From contig JAIUJO010000069.1 in the NCBI GenBank assembly GCA_023846275.1, forward strand, positions 268,501-332,500: DNA of 64,000 nt, written 5' to 3'. Within the stretch, counting starts at the first letter, position 1, and each line of letters starts with the position of its first letter. Shown piece after piece: positions 1 through 19,615 of the stretch. The notes beneath the pieces were generated by a model, which saw only the letters and a program-made list of their open reading frames with translations, was not told the DNA's origin and made no database searches. Both the position numbers and the translations under genes were made by a program. The DNA comes from Vanilla planifolia. Its lineage: Eukaryota; Streptophyta; Magnoliopsida; Asparagales; Orchidaceae.

Positions 1-1907
<1,907 letters not shown>

Positions 1908-4900
1908 TGTAAACATTGGCACATAGTGGTACACACATGCAGATATACACATATGCACACGAACACACGTGCAAACATAAATGCTCATGACTATGCACAC
2001 ACACCCCCATAGAACATACACACAAATAAACACACACACAGATGTACACAAAAACTCATGCATAACTACATACAAAGACACCCACACACATGCATCGCAA
2101 TTACACGACACAAACATAATGATGCACATGCACACACATATGCACAAATGAACATATACACATATGAGCAAACACATGCAAATAAACATATGTACACACA
2201 CACACCCATGAATGCACACATGCACACACACCCATATGCACATGCACAAAAACTATGCCCTCATACACACAAACACATACCAAGATGCCCACATGCACAT
2301 ATGCACACAACACGTACACACATACACTCACCCACACAAGCTCATGCATATGCACACACAAACACATAGAAGAACATACATACATTTTTTTGTAGACACA
2401 TACATGCATAAACACATGCAAATGCATATGCACACACATATGCACAAATACTTAAACAAGTATGCACACACACACACACATGTATAAACACACAAGCATG
2501 CACTCTAGCACACCCGCACATACATGCACACCCACGAATGCACACATCTTCATGTGCACACACATGCTCCTAAACACATACACAACCACAAACACATCCA
2601 CTTCCAAACATATGCACACATGCACTAAGCACACCCAAATACTCATTAACACACAAAAACATGTTCATGTGCCTTCCTTGCACACTAACACTTGCATTCA
2701 TGCACATACACATACATATGCACATGCACACACACACAAAAAGACCCAGACACAAACACATACTTAAAAAAATGTACTCACACACACACTCACCTCTACA
2801 CACTTAAACTGATGCACACATGCACATGCACATATATGCAATCCCACACACAGACACAAGCACACACATACATAAACATACACACATGCACATGCTTGAT
2901 ACACAGACAAATAGACACGTGCATAAACATATCAACACAAACACATATGCACATGCACATGCACACACACACACACACACATTTTTGTAGAAAAACATGA
3001 ATGAAGAAATGCACTAATATGCACACACATGCACACCCACTCCAAGAAACATGCACATTCATATGCACCAAAATACACACACACACACATGTGCTTGCAT
3101 GCACACACACGCATAAGCACACACTTGCACACACCCACGCATATTAACTCTGACAAGTGCATGCACACATACATACACAAGCATGCACAAACATACACCC
3201 ACACATAGACACCACGACACACACGCACTTACGCAATCACACACACAAATGAACATACTCGCAAAACTTAGACATGCAAACACATACACATTCATGGACA
3301 CATACATGCACAAGTAAGCATGCACACATACACATAAGCACATGCATAGCCATTCACATAGATCTTTACCCACACATAACACACACCTGCACACACATGC
3401 ACCCACACACAGAGACACCCATACACAAACACACACACATACTTGTATGCATACATGTGGATGTACATATACACACACAGAAACACGCATGCATGTCCAC
3501 ATGCCTAAACACTTTGACACACATAAACATGCATGCACACACATATGTACACACAAACATGTACATCTACATGCATACACATATATGCATAAGCACACAA
3601 AAACACGTGCACACATAAACACATACACATACATGAATCAATGCATGCAAACTCATATACACACACACACACCTGCACACTCATTCATCCATACTCAAAC
3701 ACATGCATGTCAATACACGCTCACCTACACAAACATGCCCACACACATGCAAACATGTACACAAAAGTGCACTCATTCATACACATACTCGTGCACACTC
3801 ATATGCACACACAACACATGCATGTGCCCATGCACACATACAAAATAACAATGCACACATTCCTTTGAACATGTATGCACAAGCACATGCATAGAGTCAC
3901 TTACAAATAGGAAGGCACATACACATACACCCACACAAACACATACAAGCACATACACGTACATACATGTACACATCCACACATGTGCACATACACACAC
4001 ACACACACATATGCACCCAGACCAATATCCACACATGCACACATGCACACTCAAGCACACACACACATGACACACTCTAAAAAAGCACGTACAAACATGC
4101 ATGCACAACCACATATGCACACATGCAAACTTATAAACATGCACATACGCATAGACACACACATGTATGCACACACATACAAACAAGAACATCCATATAA
4201 ATGTACACACACCTATGCATGATCGCACATGCACAAACAGTCAAAAAGACACATGCTCATGCATACACACATATACACACATGCACCGGTGCACACACAA
4301 GCACAAACACAAAGATGCATGCACACATAGACATGGATACACACAAGCAAATGCATACCAATATGCAAGCAATGACACATGAACATGCATAAACATGAAC
4401 TCACAAACACACACACGTACACGCATGCCCATATATACACACAAACAACCATACACACAAGGACTCACACAAACATGCCTATAAGCACACACATTCATGC
4501 TCACATATACCCTCATACTTACACATATCCAAACACAAACACACACTCCTGCACAAACATACATGAACACATACACACATATTCACAAATGTACACATTA
4601 ACACACACAAATAAGCACACACACACACAAACACTTGCATAATGACACATGCACAAGAATACACAGGCACATACACGCACATAAGCACACACTCACACCA
4701 TGCATGCACACAAACACACACGCACATTCACATGCAAAGAAACTCACATACACATGCAATCACACTCATAAACATGAATGCATGATAGACACACACATGC
4801 ACAAAGATAGAGACACACACAGGCACTCACACACACACTCGTGTATGCATAAGCATAGATGCACATGCTTTTACTAGCACACCTACATTGACGTCCACAC

Positions 4901-7900
4901 AAACAAACACATGCACAAATATACACTTGCATACATTGGCACACACACCTAAAAACACATAAACACAAGCAAACACTTGCACACCATTACACGCACACAC
5001 ATTTAAAATCAAGCACATGCACATGCACATGTGCACACACACTCAAACACACACACACACCCACACACATGCAAATAAACTCACATGCATGTACACACAT
5101 GAACACAAAGGCACACAACCACATCCATATACATCCACATGCACATATACATATACATAAATCCACATGCATGCAAGCCTGCACATGCACATGAACACAC
5201 ACACATATGCACATACAATCATGCATGCTTTTTCACACACACACATGCACACAAACACATGCATACACACACAGACAAGCACAAACACACACAAACACTA
5301 ACATGCACACAAAAGCACACTTGCACTTACACATACATATACTTGCACTTGCATGACCAAAAACTCATGAACACATGTAGACACATACACAAAACACATG
5401 CATACACACACATAGGCACGAATGCACACATGTAGACCCATATACATTCCAGACAAACTAACATACATACACAAGAACATAAGCATACACACATGAACAA
5501 ACACAAATGCACAAACACATGCATACAAACACACATATACATGCACAAGCATGTAAACAAGCTCATAAGAACACACTTGCAATTACACCCATATAAGTAC
5601 ACACATACATACAAATATATGTACACATGCACACACATAGGAACACAAGCAAACAAACATGACACACATACACACTTGTATGCATGCAAACACACAAAAA
5701 TGCATCCACACATGCGTACATGCACCCACAAACTTGCACCCACACACATGCACTCATACAGGCACAAAAACACACAGATTAACTAACACATGCACAAACT
5801 CACAAGCATAAAAATGCATGCACACATGTAGACATACACAAACATGTCCCTTTACACACACACACACACATAAATGTGCATACACACCCACATAGACATA
5901 GGTATTGATGCACATACATGCATACACACATGCATGCAAAAATGAACTCACACACACATACAAACATATACATGCACACACATGATCAAACACACATATA
6001 TGCACACACAAATATAGGAACATTTACATGCAATCACATCCACACATAAGCACACTTTTGCACACATGCACAAACATGTGCACTCACATACCCACACACA
6101 AGCCCACACACACACACATAAGCACATATATAACAAAAAATACACATACACACAAACATACATGCACACAAGCACACACATGTAGAAGTAAACAAAATAA
6201 CATGCAAACACAAAACCCCACTTTAAAACACACATAGTCAAATGTGCACACTAACAAATACACAAACATACACATATAGGCACATGCACACATACATACT
6301 CACACTTGCACACTCATCCACACATGCACATGCACACACACATACACATTCATATACAAGCATACATGCACACAAACACACAGTCAATAAAACTCACAAA
6401 TGCACACATATATACACACACAAATACACACATACACTCACACAGACATGTACAAATGCACGTGCATATATCCTTGTATAAATACACAAATATACACACA
6501 TTTGCATATACACGTACACATGCACACACATCCACAACTACATAGACAGGTGCATGAACCTACAAACATACACACATGCACAATTGCACATGCATGTTCA
6601 GACACACACATGCATAAATGCATCAAACATACATATGCATGCACACCTTGAAAAAACACACATGCATAATCATGAACACACAAGCACAAATATAGGCAAG
6701 CAAAAGCATGCACATACACACATAAAAAGATATGAATAATTACACATATGCACATGCACATATGAACACACACACACATATGCATGCAAGCACACACATG
6801 CCTGTGTGCTTGCATACACAAGCATACACACAAACATGCAATCATGCACACACATAGAAACACCTATACACCCACAAAAACACATATACATGTATGAACC
6901 TTCACATATATAGACACGTAGAAACATGCACACATACATGCACCCCACACAAATGCATGTCTACACACACACACACATCACATGCATACACACACAAACC
7001 AACACAAACATAGATAAATGCATGCACACATGCACAAGGACATAAACACACACACATATACAACACTCAAGCACATAGCCAAAAAAGCACACACACACAC
7101 ACAAGTACACTAATAAGTACACACATGCACATGTACATGGATATGTATAGAAACCAAACACACACACATGTGCACATACACATAAATATACATACTCACA
7201 TAGCCACATACCCACATCAACACACATGCACACATATTCATGTATAACACACACAAACACGTACACACATATGCATGCACACAAATGTGCATGCATATAT
7301 AGACATGCACACACATATGCATACATGTAAGAGCATACATGCTCACATTCACACACACTCATATGCAAGTATAAGCACACACAAAACACATGTATAACCA
7401 CAGACATTCACACCTACAAACACACACACTCATGCAGGAACACATGCATATGAATGCTTGTATACACACACAAATGCATACACTCACCCATACATGCAAA
7501 AAGATACACAACTCAAATGAATACTTACACACACTTTTTATATGCACACGAACCATCCCACACAATCAACACACAAATTCATATGCTTGCACGCACATAA
7601 GAACACAAGAATACTCAAATGAACATGCACACATACATTAACATAAGTACGTGCACACAAGCACAGACATGCACACACATACATACACACATAGGCACAT
7701 ACACACTAATACACACACACATTTATATAGTTATGCATGCACATACATGCAATCATAAATATGCACACAAACACACATAGATACACACAAATATAGACAT
7801 ACACATATAGGCACACATATGCACAAAATATCATGCGCACATACATGAACACAAACACACACGTATATGCACACATGCAGACACATTCATGCACACCCAC

Positions 7901-8910
7901 ACAACTGTATGCACACACACACACACACTTGCACAAAACATGTTCACACATGCATGCATGTATGAATGCACACACTCACATGCACCCACACACAAATACA
8001 CACACACACACACAAACACACCTACACATACACAAACATAAATATGCACACACACACCCACACACACATGCACATATACACACAAACATGCTTACAAGCA
8101 TGCACACATGCTTGCACATATGCAGTCATGTCACTTGCACCCACACAAACACACATACACAAGAATGCACTCACACAAAAGCACACTCAGTGTGTACACA
8201 CAAGAACAAACATAGGAACTCACACACTCACACATGCACCCATAGCCACTCACTTATTTGCATGCACACACACATGCAAACACACAAACACTCAAGCACA
8301 CTCACACACATATGCATACACATAAACATGAATGAGCATGCATCCATACTCATGCATGCTTAAATTCTTGCACATGCATACACATACAAAGACACACACA
8401 CATACACATGCACACACACATAGGAACACAAGCAAAAAGATATATACATGCAGACACACATAAACACACATGCACATAGTCATAAATATACACATAATTA
8501 CAAAAACACACACACAGAGTAAAGCACATACAAACATACACACAAACACACAAACTAACATGCTCACATGCATGATCATTCATGCACTCACACACTAACA
8601 CACACATGCATAAACACAAATGCATACATGCACTGCATCCACACACATAAAAATTAAAATGCACAAATGCACATATGCACACACTCGCACAGACATGCAC
8701 ATGCACTTAAAGATACACACATAAAGGTATACACAAGCACACACACATACAAATACACACATGCACATGAACAAAGCACATGCTAACACAAACATGTATG
8801 CATGCATCCATACCCACACACACACACACACACATACATGCACACACACACACATGCACAAAGGCTCGCACACACATATAATTGCAACCATGTAGACATA
8901 TGCACCTACC

Positions 8911-8942
8911 CATGTACACATGTACACATGTACACATGTGCA
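8911..8942. repeat. Short tandem of a palindromic 8-mer (CATGTACA)
   Basis: Four near-identical CATGTACA units lie in tandem, the last one changed to CATGTGCA. Because TGTACA and ACATGT are self-complementary, the block reads almost the same on both strands. It shows on a small scale how the array can expand units that mix CA and TG. Confidence 0.8.
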
Positions 8943-11900
8943 CATATGCACATATGCATGCATTCAAATGCACACATGCACACACACACACACATGAACA
9001 AACATAGACACACCTACACACAAAGACACATGCACAGACACTTGCACATGCACACCTACATATACACTTGTTTGCACACACAAAAATGCACATAGACACA
9101 CATGCACAATCATGAATAAACACTTACACACACACACACATGCTCGCACACCCATACACACATATATATACATGCAAAAATGCACACACACATGCACATA
9201 AACTTGTACTCACACACACACCCACACATGCACAAAAACATACATGTAAACAAACCAACACATGCACAAACTCCCAAATACAAACACGTAGGTGCACGTC
9301 CTCCCACACACATGCATACACACCCAAACAAAGTACATAATCATGCGCACCCATATACACATAGGTGTGTCAAAAAATAGACTCGTAAGAATACACACAT
9401 ACACACACACATGCACACACGTAGACACACACATATGCATCACACATGTGCAAGCACACTCACATAGGCACACACATGAACAAATACATGCAAACTCACC
9501 CACACATTGGCACACTCATGCACACACACACACACACATAGATGTATGCACATGCAAACATAGAAATAAGCATGAATGCGTAAACTTAAACATACAACTA
9601 CAAACACATGCACATGTATACATGCATGCACACCTACACACAAAAGCACACATATATACACAAACAATTGTGTATAGGTACACACAGACATGCACGTACA
9701 CACATGCATATAGGCATGCACATGCATGTAGATGTGTAATAATTCTCACACATGCTTATGCACAAACACGTACACCCTCATACATACATGTGGGCATAAA
9801 CATGCACACACACATAAACACACATACACATCTAGACAAGCATGCATGTACATGCACACACATAAACACACATACACATCTACATAGATACTCCTACATG
9901 CACACATGCACATGCAAGTAGACACACACACATGCATATGTGCACAACCATCCATACACACCCACACCCACATCAACACACACCACACCTACATGCAACC
10001 ACATGCACATAGGCGCACCCACAAAAGAGCATGCACAAATACACACACATGCATGAACATCTGTACATCTACATAAGAACACATGCATACATGTGCACAC
10101 ACATGCATGCATACAATTGTAAGCATAGACACAGGCATGCACACACACATACATAAGCCAACACACACATGCTTGCTAACACACCTACAAACATAAGCAA
10201 ACAAGGGCATGCACTCACAAATGTACACAAGCACACACACGTACACATGCACACAAACCCACATACACACACTCACACATACATGAACAAATACACACAC
10301 AAACATATTCACACATATACATGGAAATATGCACAAACATATGAAGAGAAGCACACACACAAGTCGGCATGAACTCATATGTGCACAATCACATCCACAC
10401 AAACATGTACATACATAAAAAAACATGCACATGCATATCTATACACAAATATGCACACACACTCATGCCCTATGCATGCACACACAAACACAAGCACACA
10501 AGCACAAACATACATATGCAAACAAACACACATAAATAGTTGCATATGCATGCCTACACACACATAACCATGCAAGCACAAATGCACATGCACACCCACA
10601 AATACATACACAAACACTAACACACATACACATGCAAACATGCACATGTATATGCACATACAAACACACATGCATAATTATAAACACATACCAGCATACA
10701 TGCATAAACATATGCACACAAAAACACACATGCATTTGCATATACAGATGCCCACACACACCTACACATGCCTACACACACATGAATAGGCATGCACACA
10801 CATGTCCTAACACACATGAATCCATGCACACACAAGCACACGTATATGCACATGCACACTTAAGCATAAGCACATGCACACATAGACATATGCACATGCA
10901 CACACTCACATGCACATGCATAAGCATGTACACAAGCACACACATAGGAACAAAAACATAAAGAAATGCATATGAATGCATACACACATGCTCATAGATG
11001 CACACAGATCCACACGCCCACACACAATTGTGCAAATACACATACATATGCACAAGCATCCACACATGTACACAGACATGCACACAAACTTTGGTGCATA
11101 CACACACTCAGACACACACATATGCATATGCACACACACATACACCTGTATAGATGTGCATAAAAAAGCATATGAACACATATGTGCACATTCATGCACA
11201 AACACACAAATACACAAACACAAACATACACACACATACACATGCACACATGCGTGCATGCACATACACATGTACACACATGCTCAAACACAAAGATGCA
11301 TATATGCAAGCACATAATGACTTATATACATGTGAATACAAACATGCACATGCATATAAACAAGCACACATAGATAAACACATAAACACTTACACATATT
11401 CAAGCATGCACACACATATATATACACACATAGACACATAAACACACAGACACTAGCAAGAACACCAATGCACACAAATACATTCTTAGACGTAAACATA
11501 CCTATGCACACACACACAAACAAACATACACATGCACACGTGAATGCATCTAACCATGCACACACACACAAATCGATGGACACACACAACCACACACTCC
11601 CACACACAAGAATGCTCACAAACATATACACAAGAATGATCACACATACATACATGCACACACACACACGCACACACACACACACATACACACATGAACA
11701 AATAGACACACATTCATGTACACACATAGACATGCTCTCAAGCATGCACAAACACAAACATTTACACATTTGAGCTTGAAAACACACACACACACATATC
11801 CACATGCACATAAACACATGCACACACACACACACATATACACTATTATGTAAGTACACAAATATGTAGTCACATAAGCATGTCAATGCACACACACACA

Positions 11901-14900
11901 CACATGAACTCACTTGCAAATAAAGTGATGCACACAAACATATCCATGCACACATAAACAAGTACAAAATAACTCACATGCACACCTACATACACATACA
12001 CAAACATGCACACATAGATGCACACACAAATACACATACACATATGCAAATGCACACAAATACATACTCACATGCAAATGGGCACACATACACACACTCA
12101 TGCACACAAAGATAGGCACAGACATGCACACACACACACACTCATACATGCATACACATGAGCACACATGCACCAACACACACAAACATGCATTTGTGCA
12201 TAAACACAAACATGTACGAAAGCACACACATATACACACACTTATGCATGCACAGATGCATGAACTCGCACACACACAATACCCACACCCACACACATGC
12301 ACACAAATATGCATATGCATGCATTACCACGCACACATATGTGCACACATAGATGCACATGCATGCACACACATGCACACACAGATGCATGCATGCATAC
12401 ACATGTAGATGCTCATAGGAATACACACAAACATATGCACATAGACATAAACACACATACAAGAACAAATAAATACACACATAAATAACCATACACATAC
12501 ACTCTTGCATGCACAATCACATGCATATGAAGACATGCACACACCTACACACACAGCCACACCTATGCATGCAAGTAAACACAAACACACACATGAACAA
12601 ACAATTGCACAAACATAAGAACACACATAAATAGACAAACATGAACACATATGCACATGAAATAGTCTACACACACTCCTACACACACCACACAAAAACA
12701 CATGCACAAACATGAAGGCATAGTCATAATTACACACATACAACATAGATATGCACGCACGCATACACAGACACATATAAACATACCCACACACACACAT
12801 GATCTCACACGAACACATGCACTTAGGCACAAGCACATGTACACACAAGCACACAGATGCACACATATACTTAGACATGTATGCATATATATACACTTGA
12901 CACACACAAACACATAGATATGCTTGCTATACATGTGCACATACATGTATACTATCAGACCCACAACTATACATATGCAAACATGGACACATGCACACAC
13001 ACACATGCACACATAGACACCCACAAGAAAACACACATGTGTGAACACATGAAAAAACATACACACACATACACAATTTAGACACAAGCACACATGCACT
13101 TAAACACACACATATGCTTACTTGCACACATGCACAACATGCACATACAAATGTAGCCACACACACACACACAAACGAACACACTTGCACACATGTACAC
13201 AGACACATACACCCACACATAGAAAGCCACACACACACACACTTGTAGACATACATGTATGTAAACACACATACACTAATACATATACTTGCATGCATGC
13301 ATGCACACATACATACACACATGCACACACACACACACAAACGTAGACACATGCAGTTGCAATGACATACACATGCATACATGGATGCACAAACACACAC
13401 ACGCATGCACAATCATTACATTAATGCAAACACATAATCACAACACACACACATATGACCACACAAACATGCAAACATTCGCATGCACACACACATGCAC
13501 ACACATGCATATATGCATACTCCCGTACACACACACGAACACATACACCCATTCACTTGTGCACACATGCTCACCACACAAATGCTCATGCACATAAAGA
13601 CAAGCATATACATATGCAAATGTATAAATACACACACATGTGAACACATGCAATGGCACATACACATAGATGGAAACATAGTCATATGCACACACATACA
13701 GACATGTGCATACACAAGCACACGTGGGCACACATGGACACACACAAACACATATACACACACAAATAATGAACACATACGTATATAAGCACACGCATAA
13801 ACACGTGCAAGCCCACATATGTGCATGCAAACAAGCACATGGATGTTTACTCACAGCAACAAACACATGTGTGTGGACACATGCACATACATAATGCACA
13901 CACATACAAAAATACACACACACTTGAACACATACACACACACACACACATGCAAACACATATGTAAATAGAAACAATTACACACACATGAGTGCATGCA
14001 TCCACAAATGTGCACATGAGAACATACACTTGCTCACACACATAAGCACACATGCACTTGCACGTACACAGCACAACCAAATGCACCAACACACTTACAT
14101 GAACACACATGCATGCATGCAAATGCACATTCACATAACCCAATATACACGGGCACACATACAAACATAAACACTCATGCACATAAGCACATGCATGTAG
14201 ACATAGGCACACACACACACAAATACACACGTGCATGGGCACAACCACACATGCACTCATGCACACACATGCACCCACTCACACACACATGAGTAGGCAC
14301 CCACACAATCTCATACACACAAACACAAGAACATGCATAGATGTTCACACACACATGCACACAAGCATACCCATGTAGGCACATGCACAAAGGCATTGGC
14401 ATATGCACACACACATGCCAACACACACACGTCCACCCACACACACATGCAAGGAAAGGACACAACCACATGTACACAAATGCATGCATGCATGCATACA
14501 TACACACGTACACACACACACATAGTCGTTCAAATGCTCAAAGATGCACACAAACACCTATAAACACATCTGCACAAACCCACACATAAGCACACACATG
14601 CACATGCATATGCATGCACACACACATGCATAAACACAAATCCATGAACCCGCACACATGCATATACACGCATAGACAAACACACACGCATGCATGAACC
14701 TATAAATATGTATGCATCCATGCACAAACAAACACTTACACTTGCACAATTAGACATGCAAAAGCATGAACACACACATAAAGAGAGACAAACATACACC
14801 TACACACACATGCACACATAAATGCATACATACATGCACACACACCTACAGTCAGACACACATAGACAAACACATGCACAATGCACAGATGAATGCATAA

Positions 14901-17900
14901 ACATACATACACATGATGCACAGATGCACAGACACACACACACACATGGACACATGCGCACACTCACACATACACAAACATGCACACTCACACAAAGCCA
15001 ATATACACATGTGCATGCACATGTAGATGCATGCATAGGCTCAAATGAACATAGACATGGACACACAAAAATGCACTTGAACATACTAGTGCACACACAC
15101 ATATGCATAGATAAGTATGAAGTGCTCACAAATGTACTTATAAATACACTTAAAAACATCGATGCACACACATAAAGACATGCATACATACACTTGTATC
15201 TACTCACAAATGCACACACACTTGTACACACCCAAGCACGCACATGCACAAATGCATACGCACACATGAACACATACACAATTACACACACTCATGCACA
15301 CATGCACACAATCATACACATGTGCACACGTTTAGAGACATTGAAAAACTTGCATACACATTGGCACACACACACACATGGACATGCACACATAAACATG
15401 AAAATACAGAGACACATATATGCACATGCACATACACACAAGCATGAACGCAAAGACAAACACAGACACTTACACATGCACACACACAAGCACACACATG
15501 CACACATGCTCACAAACACATGAATACACTCCTTCACACACATGCGCATGCATGGACAAAAGTACATATGCCCACATGAACATACACAAACACGATCAGA
15601 CACAAACCTATAAACAAAGATGTATGCACACACAGAACCATGCACACACATGCACTTACACATGCACAAGCACACACAAATAAATGCAAAAACACACAAA
15701 TGCACACACAAACATGCATTTGAGCATTCATAAGAACACACACAAATGCTCGCAGGCATAGACACAGAAAGATGCATGCATAAGCACACACACATGCATA
15801 TGCATACACATGTGCATGACCATACTAACATAGATTTAGACATACACACTCATGTGCACATACTTGCATGTACCCATGCACACACACACACATAAACACT
15901 CACACACTCACATATGCTTAAGCAAATAGACATGCACACACACAAGCACATGCCTGCATAATAATATGTTTAGATACATACACACACAAAAACAAACACA
16001 CCCACACATGCACACTCTCACACACATCCACAAACACACATGTACATATGCAAATGTGCATACACATGCACAAACACAAATAGAGACACATGCACACAAA
16101 CTCGCATACACACATAAATACATGCACACATGCAAATGAACATACATGTGTACACATACACACTCTCACACACATTCATACACACATATTTGCACACAAA
16201 CACACCCACGTGCACATGTAGGAACACATATGCACCCATGAACACACACGCACACACAACCATACACGTGGACATACCTATACACACACGTATACAAATG
16301 CACACACACATGCACACATATGCATGAACAAACTCACACACACATACAAGCACATAAAGACATGCACAAAGATATACACATAAATGCACACACATAGACA
16401 CAAAAGCATAAACTCATGCACATGCATACACATATTCACAAGCAAACATACACACACATATGCACACAAATATGCATAGACATGCATGTGTGCATTAGCA
16501 AACATACACGAACTCACATGCACACATGTAAACACAAGCAAACACACATATAAATACTCACCCAAACACGCACATACACATGAACACACTTGTACACATG
16601 CACACACACCTATGCAAGTATACTTTTGCACACACATGCAAACACTCATACACAATCACCCACATGCACAAGAACACAAAAGTAACACACACATGCTCTT
16701 ATAGACATACTTGTGCCCACATACATACACAAATGCAATTACAGGAATTGATGTACACACACATGCACCCACACAAACTCCCATATATATCTACACATAT
16801 GAACAAATACACCCTCATGCACACCTATGCACAAATGCATATGCACATGTGCACATGCACAAACAAACACACACATGTATGCAAACACATGCATAAAGAC
16901 ATACACTAGACACAAACACATGTTTAGATAGACACACACATACGTGCACATGCACACAAAAACACACATACAAACACACATGCACACCTGTACACACACA
17001 AAGGTACACACACATCTAGACAACAATGCACATGCATTAACACACACATAAGAACACACATGCACATGCATAAGAACACACACAAGCACACATCTACACA
17101 TGCACAAACTTGAGGCACACAGTGACACACCCATACTCACACATGCACATGAATGCACAACACATACACGTGCATATACTCATACATGTGCATATACATG
17201 CATGAATTGTCCCACTTGTTTACATGTAAATGCACACACATATACACATGCATACATGCACATTCCTGCATGCACACACTCACACACATGATTGCATACA
17301 TGTAAGAACACAAGTACCCATCTACATACATAATCACACATACACAGACAAACATGCACACACAAACACACACACACGCTAATACATATAAACATGCATA
17401 TATACACAAGGATACATAGTTATGCACAAATGAACATAGACACAAACATGCATGTATACACATAATAACTTACATAAATGCATTTGCACTGACACGCACA
17501 CATCACACGCCACACATAAAGGCATGCACAAATGTGCACAACCTTGCACACACACACACATACACACACTCATATTCACATGCACACACACACTCACTTG
17601 AGCACACTCATCCATGCACATACACAAGCACACACACAACGCATGCCTACCCATGCACATACATGCACATGCAAATGTACACACTCACTTGAATATGCTT
17701 AAGAAAATATACATGCACCCACATAAGCATATGTGTACACACTAATATGCACATATACACAAATACACATAAAGATGCATGCACACACATAGAAAACACA
17801 CATGCATCCATATACATGCACACACATAAGCAAAAGCACTAATACGTTCACACTCTCTTATACACCTGCAATACACACACATGTATACACATACACATAT

Positions 17901-19167
17901 GGGAATGCATGCACACATGTACATACATACACACACTCGCACAAACACACACATGCACGAAGAAATATACAGACACACATACACATTCACGCATATGCAT
18001 GCACATGGACACACACATAAACACATGCACATACATGCAAACAGACTTGGACACAAACACCTAAAGAGAAAAACATATGCATGTGCACACACACACACAC
18101 ACGTGACCACACATGCACCCCATGCACATGCACTTACACAAACACACTCATGCACAAAGATACACACACACACACACACACACCGACACACGCATGCACA
18201 AAAATATGCAAAAACACATTCAGATGCGCACACCCACAGATATACACATGTACACACAACACACTCTCATACACACACACACACACATGCATGCACAAAC
18301 ACTCACACATACACATGCATAAACTCACACACACATTCAAATGTGTGTATGCAGACAAACTGACATACAAATACACTCAAACACATATACATAGACATAC
18401 ATGCATACAAATACACACATATAGGCACACTAAAAAAAACTTGCATTTGCATGCACACACACATACATATGCATATGCACACATGTATGCATATCCACAC
18501 ACACATGCATACACATGCAAGCATGAACCATTATACACACACACATGTACATGTGCATATGCACTGGTGTAAAAAGATATGCACACACGTGCAAGTACAT
18601 GCACACACACCAACACAAGAAAACATAGGCACAAACACATGTAAACAGATTACTACACACACACACATGAACACATATGCATTGACTCATGCATAAAAGA
18701 AAATGTTGGTGCAAAATGTAGACACCTATACACATTCACCCACATGCACAAGCTCTCACAGACAATTGTGACCATGTGTCAACACAAGCATAAACACATG
18801 TGAATATTCATGCACACAAAGATAGACTCTCATGCACAAACACCGACACACAAAGAACATGGACACGTACATATGCGCCCATCCACATACATATATGCTC
18901 TTGTGCACATGAAAAAATAGACACACACAAACACATACACAAATAAACACACACATACATGGACATATACACACAAAAGCAAACACACACTCACACACAC
19001 ATGCACAAATACACAAAAAGCACACATGAACATGTACACAAATGCACACACATTAAGCTACACACATGCATGCAAACAACAATGCACACGTACATGCACT
19101 CACACACACACAAGAACACATGCGCATACATATGCATAAACACACAAACATGCACATAAGCACACAC

Positions 19168-19291
19168 AAAACACATGCACACTCACGAGGCATACAATGA
19201 CACAACCACATCCACACACCCACATGGACAAAACACATGCACACTCACGAGGCATACAATGACACAACCAAGTCCACACACCCACATGCAC
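19168..19291 (+). repeat. 62-bp tandem duplication in the satellite
   Basis: Two adjacent copies (19,168-19,229 and 19,230-19,291) share the diagnostic words CACGAGGCATACAATG and CCACACACCCACATG, with about one mismatch (ACATCC versus AAGTCC) plus a change at the end. The rare words CGAGG and CAATGACACAACC make chance similarity within the CA background unlikely. The high identity marks a recent unequal-exchange or slippage event. Confidence 0.92.
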
Positions 19292-19557
19292 ACAACACAT
19301 GCACACTAATATGCAAAAACACATGCATGCGTACACTCACATGCATGTGTTTGTAAGTATGGTCCCACTCACATGCACAAAGATGCACACACACACATGC
19401 GCAAGCACACACATATACTTCCACACACACACACACATAAACACATAAACACACATACACATATGCAAAACAACAACTCACATAGAGGTACACATACATA
19501 CATGCATACACAAGCACACACACACATGCATGCACACTTGCACAATGTGCACAAACA

Positions 19558-19615
19558 CAAAGAAATATATAGAACATAAGAACTTATACAAATGAACTTA
19601 GAAACACATAAATCC
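19558..19615. other. AT-richer non-repeat island in the array
   Basis: About 58 bp without the ACAC/ATGCAC vocabulary, containing AAATATATAGAACATAAG and AAATGAACTTAGAAAC. No coding or RNA signature is visible. It may be a small insertion, a patch of strong divergence, or filler DNA from break repair. Confidence 0.45.

Noticed and set aside
8160..8205. Hairpin around CACTCAGTG near 8,190 as a possible terminator or RNA structure
   Set aside because: The arms are about 5 bp on an 11-bp palindrome with no T-run and no gene nearby. Such palindromes are frequent in this composition.
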